11,591 bases of DNA from JAPUME01 sp964605715 (lineage in GTDB: Bacteria; Acidobacteriota; Terriglobia; UBA7540; JAPUME01), in NCBI GenBank assembly GCA_964605715.1, contig CAZSDV010000063.1:1-11591 (forward strand). Reading direction: 5' to 3'. Of this stretch, positions 6,876-11,591 are shown piece after piece; the first letter of the stretch is position 1; every line of letters begins with the position of its first letter. The notes below the pieces were generated by a model. That model was not told the DNA's origin. It saw only the letters and a list, made by a program, of their open reading frames with translations, and searched no databases. The translations under genes were made by a program, and so were the position numbers.

Positions 6876-8222
6876 TTATGATAATGAGTCGTTTATCTTG
6901 TTAATAATATTGTTCAATTCCTTGTCAGCTTGTCTTAGCGCCGCCACCTTGTTAATTGAGTGAAGCACTGTGGTGTGGTGTTTACCACCAAATTCGCGGC
7001 CGATATACGGAAGCGAGGAGGGTGTCATTTCCTTTGACAGGAACATTGCAATTTGTCTTGGAAGGGCGACAGCTCGGCGGTGACTTTTCCCCTTTAGTTC
7101 TGCCAAGGTTATACCGAACTCCTGACAGGTAGCTCTTTGGACCTGCTCAATAGTGATGCGCCGCTCCTCTAAGTCTATAATATTCTTTAAAACTTGCTGA
7201 CACATAGGTAGCGTGATTGGGGTGCCAGTGAGCGAGGAATAGGCAATTAGACGGGTAAGCGCCCCTTCTAGATCGCGAACGCTAGACCGGATCTTGCTGG
7301 CAGTAAACAATGCCACTTCACCCGGCAGGCTGACTTTGTGGTCGTCGGCCTTCTTCATTAGGATGGCAACTTTGGTTTCGAGGTCCGGGGGTTGAATGTC
7401 AGCAGCCAAGCCCCATGCGAACCGAGACCTTAGTCGTTCCGCCAACCCTTCAATTGCTTTCGGGGGGCAGTCGCTTGAAATTACAATTTGCTTCTGAGCC
7501 TCATAAAGGGCGTTAAAGGTATGGAAGAATTCTTCTTGCGTCCGCTCCTTTCCTCCGAGAAATTGAATGTCGTCTATTAGCAGTGTGTCAACCGTTCGGT
7601 ACTTGTCACGGAATGAGACCATCCGATCAAACCGCAGCGAGTTAATGACCTCGTTGGTAAACTTCTCTGAACTAACGTAGGCTAGGCAGGACTCTTTCCT
7701 GCGCCTCTTGATCATGTGACCCACGGCCTGCATTAGGTGGGTTTTCCCCAACCCTACGCCCCCATAAAGATACAAAGGGTTGTAAGCTTTGGATGGTGAC
7801 TCTGCTACAGCCTGAGCAGCAGCGTGGGCGAACTGGTTTGACCCACCCACAACAAAGGTGTCAAATGTGTATCTCGGGTTCAGTGCGTGGTCGATCGAGC
7901 TGAAGTCAAGTTTTCCCTGCTGCATTTTCGAGGCTCTACCTTTCTGGGGGTTGTGGGGTGGCGCGGCAATAAAACGGATTTCCATCTTGCCAAGTTTAAG
8001 TTCCTGGGCGGCCTCAAGAAGTAGATTGCCGTATTCTTCTTGTAGCCATCGCTCAAACTCACCGTTCGGAACTTGAACGTAGATAACACCCTCCTCTTCC
8101 CGCAGGAATGTGGTGGGGCGAAACCAGGTTTGATAGCTCTGAGGATTGACTCGAGTCCGGAGGTAGCTTCGGATGCCTTGCCAGGAATTCATAGGACTAA
8201 AAAGTGATTTCTTGCGCTGCAT
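6876..8222 (-). CDS. dnaA: Chromosomal replication initiator DnaA
   Basis: DnaA binds origin boxes, oligomerises with ATP, melts the origin and loads the helicase. The protein has 448 residues. Domain I (about 11-88) contains VNPQSYQTWFRP; a short linker follows; the AAA+ domain starts at LNPRYTFDTFVVG (114-126). Walker A is GGVGLGKTH (Lys160), Walker B is LLIDDIQF (214-221), the arginine finger lies in ERLRSRF (Arg267) and sensor 2 is Arg316 in VRDLEGAL. Domain IV ends with the recognition motif GGKHHTTVLHS (412-422), where most bacteria have R/K-D-H-T-T: His415 replaces the usual Asp. The start at 8222 has no good Shine-Dalgarno. An alternative is Met11 (MNSWQ), also without one. A sigma70-type promoter lies about 85-115 bp upstream. 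The gene reads toward the origin-like gap. Confidence 0.98.
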   Translation of the reverse strand: MQRKKSLFSPMNSWQGIRSYLRTRVNPQSYQTWFRPTTFLREEEGVIYVQVPNGEFERWLQEEYGNLLLEAAQELKLGKMEIRFIAAPPHNPQKGRASKMQQGKLDFSSIDHALNPRYTFDTFVVGGSNQFAHAAAQAVAESPSKAYNPLYLYGGVGLGKTHLMQAVGHMIKRRRKESCLAYVSSEKFTNEVINSLRFDRMVSFRDKYRTVDTLLIDDIQFLGGKERTQEEFFHTFNALYEAQKQIVISSDCPPKAIEGLAERLRSRFAWGLAADIQPPDLETKVAILMKKADDHKVSLPGEVALFTASKIRSSVRDLEGALTRLIAYSSLTGTPITLPMCQQVLKNIIDLEERRITIEQVQRATCQEFGITLAELKGKSHRRAVALPRQIAMFLSKEMTPSSLPYIGREFGGKHHTTVLHSINKVAALRQADKELNNIINKINDSLS

Positions 8223-8307
8223 TCAACGGTGCAGAAGCAGGAAGAATCTACAAGCTTTCTATTCGGAATGGTTTTGGTTTTTTCGCCCCAAGAGGACGGC
8301 GAAGGAG

Positions 8308-8336
8308 ACTATAGCACCAAGCGTCACTCTTGCCAA
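8308..8336 (-). promoter_or_regulatory. dnaA promoter, sigma70 type
   Basis: On the minus strand TTGGCA (8336-8331) is followed by a 17-bp spacer and TATAGT (8313-8308); each hexamer is one base from consensus. The A/T tract at 8345-8377 (TATTTTTCTTTTTTATAAAA) lies directly upstream of the -35 and could act as an UP element. Transcription would start near 8300, giving a dnaA leader of about 75-80 nt. Confidence 0.65.
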
Positions 8337-8518
8337 GTAACGTGATGAAAATATTTTTCTTTTTTATAAAAAATTTGCTTCAGATGAAATTAGCTTGAGG
8401 AATTATGGGTCCAAATCAGGACTACTCCCAGGAGCTAATTGGTAAATACTTGTTTGCATATGACATGGTCTGTGCCCTGGTTTGAACCCTTAGGCTAACC
8501 GGGAAGTGGGTTTGGAGC

Positions 8519-8547
8519 TTGACATATGGTTTAGGATGGGCTTGTCT
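8519..8547 (+). promoter_or_regulatory. Possible weak promoter for the small ORF
   Basis: A perfect TTGACA at 8519-8524 faces the small ORF, but the hexamers at the right distance (TTGTCT near 8542) match TATAAT poorly. An activator-dependent promoter or chance is equally possible. Confidence 0.25.
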
Positions 8548-8578
8548 TTAGTGGAATGGAATTAGGTGGGTTTTAGGA

Positions 8579-8866
8579 ATGAATGAACTGTCAGTTAAGA
8601 CAATGGAGCCTAAGGGTTTCCTCCCGAGAGCACAGCTAGAGGCCGCATTCTTTTATGGCCTTTTTATTCGGGGCTATCCATTACAGAAATTACGGGAAGA
8701 CATTGATGTTTCTCCAAGAGTGGTTGAGAAGTGGTCTCGGCTAGCGGCGCGAGACCCTCACTATGGGCAGTTAGCCAGCCAGCTATTCACCTACCGCAAG
8801 CGCGTTCTTGCCATCTTCGACACACTAATTTTTAACGAGATGCAGCCTACCAGTAAAACCCAGTAA
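8579..8866 (+). CDS. Small protein with a helix-turn-helix look, divergent from dnaA
   Basis: I do not recognise this 95-residue protein. Residues 14-53 (LPRAQLEAAFFYGLFIRG... then VSPRVVEKWSRLA) read as helices with a turn at DVSPRVV, like a homeodomain-like or MerR-type DNA-binding unit in which 'VSPRVVEKWSR' would be the recognition helix. The remainder (ASQLFTYRKRVLAIFDTLIFNEM) could be another amphipathic helix for dimerisation. There is no signal peptide or membrane segment. The start at 8579 has AGGA directly in front, which is too close for an ideal ribosome-binding site; Met9 is an alternative. The amino-acid composition and the divergent position from dnaA suggest a real gene, possibly a regulator of dnaA or of itself, but that role is a guess from position only. 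Confidence 0.6.
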   Translation: MNELSVKTMEPKGFLPRAQLEAAFFYGLFIRGYPLQKLREDIDVSPRVVEKWSRLAARDPHYGQLASQLFTYRKRVLAIFDTLIFNEMQPTSKTQ

Positions 8867-8910
8867 ATTGTCTAGCCTAAACCCTCTTCAAATCTTTCCT
8901 TTAAATTTAA

Positions 8911-9786
8911 CTATACTCCCCTTGTTTCAAGCAAAATATCCGCTGCCCAAAAGGCGAAGAAAAGCACACTAATAAGCCCATTTACGAGGAAAAAAGCTGC
9001 ATTTACACGCGATAAATTGCCGGGCTGCACAAGGGAGTGTTCGTAAGCCAGCAAGAGTCCAACGGCGACCAAACCTCCTATGCTCAACCAACCGAGCTGC
9101 TCCAGCCAAACAACCACACCTAAAACCGCAAGCATGAAAATATGCAGGACACCGGACGCCCACAATGAAGCGCGTATCCCAAAACTCTTAGGAAAAGAGT
9201 GAAGCTTTGCCTCGCGGTCGAAGTCCACATCTTGGCAAGCGTAAATTAAATCGAACCCTGCTACCCAAAGCATGACTGCCACACCCAAGAGCACTACTCC
9301 GCCTGTTACCGTACCCAGTAGGGCTAATTGAGCACCCACTGGCCCCATTCCCAGACAGAATCCCAGAACCAGGTGGGAGCAGTTCGTGAATCGTTTTGTG
9401 TAAGAGTAGATAAAAAGGATTACTAAGACAATCGGCGATAATCTAAAAGCCAATGGGTGAAGTTGTGAAGCTGCAAACAGAAGAATGCCTGAGGCAATAG
9501 TGGTGAAAATAATCACAAATCGCACACTGATCTTTTTTTGTGGTAGGGCCCGATTTGCGGTGCGGGGGTTTAGTGCGTCCAGCTGTTGATCTGCAATACG
9601 GTTAAACGCCATGGCAGCGCTACGCGCGGCTACCATTGCCAGAATAATCCAACCTAACTCTCGGGTATTTGGCCATCCCTGTAAAGCTAACATAGCACCG
9701 GTCAGTGTAAAGGGTAAGGCAAATATCGAGTGCTCAAACTTGATCATCTCAAACGAAATTTGGACATTTCTAAGTATGTGGTACAT
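8911..9786 (-). CDS. UbiA-family prenyltransferase, probably for menaquinone (MqnP-like)
   Basis: UbiA-family enzymes are inner-membrane proteins that attach a polyprenyl chain to an aromatic ring. The 291-residue sequence has about eight to nine membrane segments and both Asp-rich motifs that bind the Mg-diphosphate: NRIADQQLD (Asn62, Asp66, Asp70) and DVDFDRE (Asp186, 188, 190). The NPRTANRALP stretch (73-82) and ACQDVDFDRE are typical of the branch annotated as putative 4-hydroxybenzoate polyprenyltransferase, which includes MqnP of the futalosine menaquinone pathway. A nearby ubiX supports the link, because that pathway uses a UbiX/UbiD-type decarboxylation. The ATG at 9786 is preceded by AAGGG at good distance. 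VKOR lies 25 bp upstream on the same strand, so one transcript is likely. Ubiquinone synthesis is possible instead but less likely in this lineage. Confidence 0.88.
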   Translation of the reverse strand: MYHILRNVQISFEMIKFEHSIFALPFTLTGAMLALQGWPNTRELGWIILAMVAARSAAMAFNRIADQQLDALNPRTANRALPQKKISVRFVIIFTTIASGILLFAASQLHPLAFRLSPIVLVILFIYSYTKRFTNCSHLVLGFCLGMGPVGAQLALLGTVTGGVVLLGVAVMLWVAGFDLIYACQDVDFDREAKLHSFPKSFGIRASLWASGVLHIFMLAVLGVVVWLEQLGWLSIGGLVAVGLLLAYEHSLVQPGNLSRVNAAFFLVNGLISVLFFAFWAADILLETRGV

Positions 9787-9811
9787 TGTTCATCCCTTAG
9801 TTCACTGGACA

Positions 9812-10225
9812 TTAGGACATTATTAGAACCATAAGAACAAGAATGGCGGTGTTTACTCCGTGCGCCAAGTAACAAAGTTGACAGCTCATGTGGAGTCGCA
9901 CACGCAAAACGTAAATCAGATAAGTCCCAATAAGAAACGCGAGCCCACCAGCGAAAAGAAGAGCCACGCTCAGAAATCCGCCATTCTTTAAAAAGGGAAA
10001 AGCTCCTATGACTCCCACGTAAAAACCAATGCCAAGCACTGAGTTTGGCAACCCAAAAATTCGTGAATAGGGAGTTAAGATCACGCCAAGGCAATCACTT
10101 TTTTTTGCACGGCAGAGCAGACCAGAGACCTGCCTGGGTTCCTTAAGCCACCCATAAAAAAGCAAGGTAAAGTAGCTTGTATTTATTAGTCCAACTAGAC
10201 CAAGAAGAATATATCCTAGCTCCAT
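9812..10225 (-). CDS. Vitamin K epoxide reductase (VKOR) family protein
   Basis: Bacterial VKOR homologues do the job of DsbB: they take electrons from a periplasmic thiol oxidase and pass them to membrane quinone, supporting disulfide bond formation. The 137-residue protein has four predicted membrane helices and no fused thioredoxin domain. The redox pairs are present: Cys38 and Cys45 in the first loop and the CxxC CQLC (Cys115, Cys118) on the last helix. PNSVLGIGFY (60-69) parallels the human VKORC1 segment around Ser79-Asn80 that contacts the quinone, so Asn61 is the likely equivalent of Asn80. The ATG at 10225 has a G-rich segment (TTGGGGC) upstream. It is followed at 25 bp by the UbiA gene and separated from ubiX by 146 bp. 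The separate thioredoxin-like partner is not in this window. Confidence 0.88.
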   Translation of the reverse strand: MELGYILLGLVGLINTSYFTLLFYGWLKEPRQVSGLLCRAKKSDCLGVILTPYSRIFGLPNSVLGIGFYVGVIGAFPFLKNGGFLSVALLFAGGLAFLIGTYLIYVLRVRLHMSCQLCYLAHGVNTAILVLMVLIMS

Positions 10226-10244
10226 CCGTGCCCCAATGAACTCT

Positions 10245-10250
10245 ATTATA
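10245..10250 (-). promoter_or_regulatory. Candidate -10 box for VKOR-ubiA
   Basis: On the minus strand this is a perfect TATAAT, 20 bp before the VKOR start. No good -35 hexamer lies at 16-18 bp, so it is either activator-assisted or fortuitous. A perfect 11-bp palindrome sits further upstream at 10291-10301. Confidence 0.3.
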
Positions 10251-10290
10251 ACTTTTTTACACCCCTGGACTAGCAGACATCCGAATGAGG

Positions 10291-10301
10291 CTCACTGTGA
10301 G
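10291..10301. repeat. Palindrome CTCACTGTGAG upstream of VKOR
   Basis: The two 5-bp arms CTCAC and GTGAG are perfect inverse complements around a single T. The centre is about 45-50 bp upstream of the candidate VKOR -10, a position suited to an activator site. It could also be chance for so short a palindrome. Confidence 0.3.
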
Positions 10302-10309
10302 TGCTTGGG

Positions 10310-10336
10310 GGGTGAAAGTAAGCCCCTGGTTCACCC
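10310..10336. repeat. Hairpin in the ubiX-VKOR gap
   Basis: GGGTGAA (10310-10316) and TTCACCC (10330-10336) form a 7-bp stem with a 13-nt loop. On the minus-strand transcript it follows the ubiX stop by about 35 nt but is followed by a C-rich run, not by U residues, so it does not look like an intrinsic terminator. It may stabilise the ubiX 3' end. Confidence 0.35.
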
Positions 10337-10371
10337 TTAGTAAAACTAATTGATTCAAGTTCGGCCAGAAT

Positions 10372-11076
10372 TCACCCCTTCTGGGTATTTATTGGTTCAC
10401 CTTTCCATTGGTACTGACCTGTTTGTGCAAGACTTAGGTGACCGAGTACCCGGCGGCAATACTGCGTTACCATCCCGTCCAAGGTACTTGGGTTGTCATA
10501 AAACGATGGAACGATAGGAAAGATTGTCGCCCCAGATTGATGAGCTCTCAACATGTTTTCCATATGAACGCGATTGAATGGAGAGTCTCTTAGGCTGAGC
10601 ACCAGGGGCCGCCTTTCTTTCAGGGTCACATCGGCAGCACGTTCTATCAGTGAGGAGGAGAGTCCGTTGGCAATACGCCCAAGCGTCCCCATGCTACAAG
10701 GAGCAACCAGCATCCAGTCAGCAGGATAGGAGCCGCTGGCAATCAATGCACCGATATCGTCCTCAGGAAGACAGACGGTTTTTCTCGTGCGACTTCCTTT
10801 ATAAAACTTAGCTAAATCTTCCAGGTTGTTTGTCCTAATCCCCAACTCATGCTGCGCGACACGGAGTGCGCTTTTGGAGGCCACCAGATGGATCTTGGTC
10901 ACGCGTACGTCAGCCTCGAGCATCTGGAGAAAGCACCGTGCGACAATTGCCCCACTTGCTCCGGTGACACCGAGAATGACACTCTTCGTTTGGCTGGAAT
11001 CTCTGCTTGGCATGGAACCCGATGGCGATATTAGTCCTCCAAGAGCATTTAAGTCAACTGGTGCAAAAGGAGTCAA
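10372..11076 (-). CDS. ubiX: Flavin prenyltransferase UbiX
   Basis: UbiX joins a dimethylallyl unit to FMN, producing the prenylated flavin cofactor used by UbiD-family decarboxylases. The 234-residue frame has the family core: GVTGASGAIVA (about 36-46) for FMN phosphate, VAPCSMGTLGRIANGLSSSL (124-143), then LKERRPLVLSLRDSPFNRVHMENM (152-175) and IFPIVPSFYDNP. Family members are about 190-210 residues, so the first 30 (MTPFAPVDLNALGG...) are an unusual extension. The start is TTG at 11076, supported by AGGA 8 nt upstream; the in-frame ATG at 11013 would give a normal-length protein but has no ribosome-binding site. A tiny ATGAATTGA frame overlaps the TTG start. No ubiD lies in the window. ubiX reads away from the rRNA leader and toward VKOR-ubiA. 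Confidence 0.93.
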   Translation of the reverse strand: MTPFAPVDLNALGGLISPSGSMPSRDSSQTKSVILGVTGASGAIVARCFLQMLEADVRVTKIHLVASKSALRVAQHELGIRTNNLEDLAKFYKGSRTRKTVCLPEDDIGALIASGSYPADWMLVAPCSMGTLGRIANGLSSSLIERAADVTLKERRPLVLSLRDSPFNRVHMENMLRAHQSGATIFPIVPSFYDNPSTLDGMVTQYCRRVLGHLSLAQTGQYQWKGEPINTQKG

Positions 11077-11260
11077 TTCATCTGTCCTAAACTAGATAAC
11101 AAATCGAAGGGTTGGAGCAACCTCAATTCCATTGGCCCGCAGGTTAATTTTTTAAATTGGAAAATAAAACAGCAGATTGTTATTTTCCTTTATTAGGTAA
11201 TCGTAGAGCTTCCCAAGGTTTCCGGGCCGTTTAATTAAGTCCTGGATAACAGCAGACCTC

Positions 11261-11290
11261 TTGACAAAAGGAGTTGAGGCAGCGTAGGAT
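11261..11290 (+). promoter_or_regulatory. rRNA operon promoter
   Basis: A perfect -35 TTGACA (11261-11266) is followed after 18 bp by TAGGAT (11285-11290), which matches TATAAT at four of six positions. The segment after it (CGGTAGCTGCCCCC) is GC-rich, as at promoters under stringent control. An A/T stretch (TTTAATTAA near 11230) upstream could be an UP element. Transcription would start near 11297, about 235 nt before 16S. Confidence 0.6.
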
Positions 11291-11313
11291 CGGTAGCTGC
11301 CCCCAAGGGATAA

Positions 11314-11322
11314 TGCTCTTTA
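11314..11322 (+). promoter_or_regulatory. boxA-like element TGCTCTTTA
   Basis: This matches the first nine bases of the classical boxA, TGCTCTTTAACAA, and lies just downstream of the expected rRNA start. The bases after it (GGGG) do not match, so it may be a partial copy of the element at 11367. Confidence 0.35.
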
Positions 11323-11366
11323 GGGGTTTCCTCCGAATATGGGGGGTCGCGCTGTTTGCGATTTCC

Positions 11367-11380
11367 GTTCTTTGACAATT
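11367..11380 (+). promoter_or_regulatory. boxA antitermination element
   Basis: GTTCTTTGACAATT agrees with the E. coli rrn boxA (GCTCTTTAACAATT) at twelve of fourteen positions. It lies about 165 bp before the 16S gene, a typical leader distance. Nus factors bind boxA RNA to keep RNA polymerase from terminating in rRNA operons. The TTGACA inside it is not well spaced from any -10, so I prefer boxA to a promoter. Confidence 0.6.
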
Positions 11381-11423
11381 GAGATGAACGTACCACGTCG
11401 ATAAATTTGAGCGACAACGTCCG

Positions 11424-11439
11424 GCCCGTTGGGTCGGGC
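11424..11439 (+). repeat. rRNA leader hairpin 1
   Basis: GCCCG and CGGGC form a 5-bp GC stem with the loop TTGGGT, followed by AAAA. Confidence 0.4.
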
Positions 11440-11443
11440 AAAA

Positions 11444-11469
11444 CTTTCCCTGCTGACAGAGGGGGAAAG
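11444..11469 (+). repeat. rRNA leader hairpin 2
   Basis: CTTTCCC (11444-11450) and GGGAAAG (11463-11469) form a 7-bp perfect stem with a 12-nt loop. In many bacteria the leader also pairs with sequence downstream of 16S to make the RNase III site; that partner is outside the window. Confidence 0.45.
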
Positions 11470-11475
11470 CTAAAA

Positions 11476-11520
11476 GCTTCGAGGCGCAGTTGCCGATATT
11501 TGGCAGCGAGCGGGCGAAGC
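11476..11520 (+). repeat. rRNA leader hairpin 3, adjacent to 16S
   Basis: GCTTCG (11476-11481) pairs with CGAAGC (11515-11520), enclosing an inner TGCC (11491-11494) and GGCA (11502-11505) stem. It ends about 10 nt before the mature 16S 5' end. Confidence 0.4.
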
Positions 11521-11530
11521 GAGCTAAGTT

Positions 11531-11591
<61 letters not shown>

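Larger units (their letters stand above)
8223..8578. other. Divergent intergenic region between dnaA and a small ORF
   Basis: This 356-bp region separates the leftward dnaA from the rightward 95-codon ORF. It holds the dnaA promoter (8308-8336), an A/T tract just upstream of it (8345-8377), an imperfect hairpin with a bulge (8475-8503, arms CCCTGGTT and AACCGGG) and a TTGACA at 8519 facing the small ORF. I found no DnaA box matching TTWTNCACA here, which argues against this being the main origin. Confidence 0.5.
11101..11530. other. Intergenic region and 16S rRNA leader
   Basis: The left part (11140-11195) is A/T-rich, and the right part, from the promoter at 11261 onward, is the rRNA leader with boxA-like elements and hairpins. 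I found no protein-coding gene I can defend here: the longest frame (minus, 11235-11534) runs into the 16S gene and covers the leader. No promoter for ubiX on the minus strand was clear. Confidence 0.6.

Noticed and set aside
8475..8503. GGTTTGAACCC segment as a tRNA T-arm
   Set aside because: The segment only resembles a T-loop; no acceptor, D or anticodon stems can be drawn around it. It is better described as a hairpin.
8867..8910. Terminator between the small ORF and ubiA
   Set aside because: The gap is A/T-rich but has no clear stem.
11372..11377. TTGACA as a second rRNA promoter -35
   Set aside because: No -10 hexamer at 16-19 bp; the bases are part of a good boxA match.

Overview
This window looks like the origin-proximal region of a bacterial chromosome. 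The three-gene block dnaA-dnaN-gyrB reads leftward across 8222-3058. Between dnaA and dnaN lie near-consensus DnaA boxes, a run of DnaA-trio-like TAG triplets and an AT-rich stretch, which together look like oriC. The start of a 16S rRNA gene lies at the right edge (from about 11531). The 16S 5' end (AATCAACGCTGGCGGCG...), the style of DnaA (LNPRYTFDTFVVGGSNQ; GGKHHTT in domain IV) and the DnaN C-terminus (YRYVVMPMRM) fit Acidobacteriota best. That placement is recalled family resemblance, not a search. Base composition is moderate, with AT-rich intergenic regions.

Left arm (1-3057): about 350 bp with no recognisable gene, then queG (epoxyqueuosine reductase) and a divergent Nramp-like membrane transporter, both rightward and closely spaced. 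The transporter converges on gyrB with only 57 bp between them. Core (3058-8222): gyrB, dnaN and dnaA, all on the minus strand, without the recF often found between dnaN and gyrB. A 68-bp gap separates dnaN and gyrB. The 219-bp dnaN-dnaA gap holds the origin-like elements. dnaA has a good sigma70-type promoter preceded by an A/T tract.

Right arm (8223-11591): a 356-bp divergent intergenic region, then a small rightward ORF of 95 codons with a helix-turn-helix look. Next come three minus-strand genes: ubiX (flavin prenyltransferase), a VKOR-family quinone-linked disulfide generator and a UbiA-family prenyltransferase of the type used for menaquinone. VKOR and ubiA are 25 bp apart and probably cotranscribed. 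ubiX is 146 bp upstream of VKOR. Together they suggest quinone-tail assembly coupled to quinone-dependent disulfide formation. The last 430 bp are the rRNA leader: a TTGACA-N18-TAGGAT promoter, boxA-like antitermination elements and several hairpins before 16S.

I saw no insertion sequences, CRISPR arrays, tRNA genes or convincing intrinsic terminators. The most interesting features are the origin architecture (trio run plus non-standard boxes, paired with a DnaA whose recognition motif has His in place of the usual Asp), the Nramp homologue without the canonical metal-site motifs, the VKOR/prenyltransferase pairing and the small ORF divergent from dnaA.
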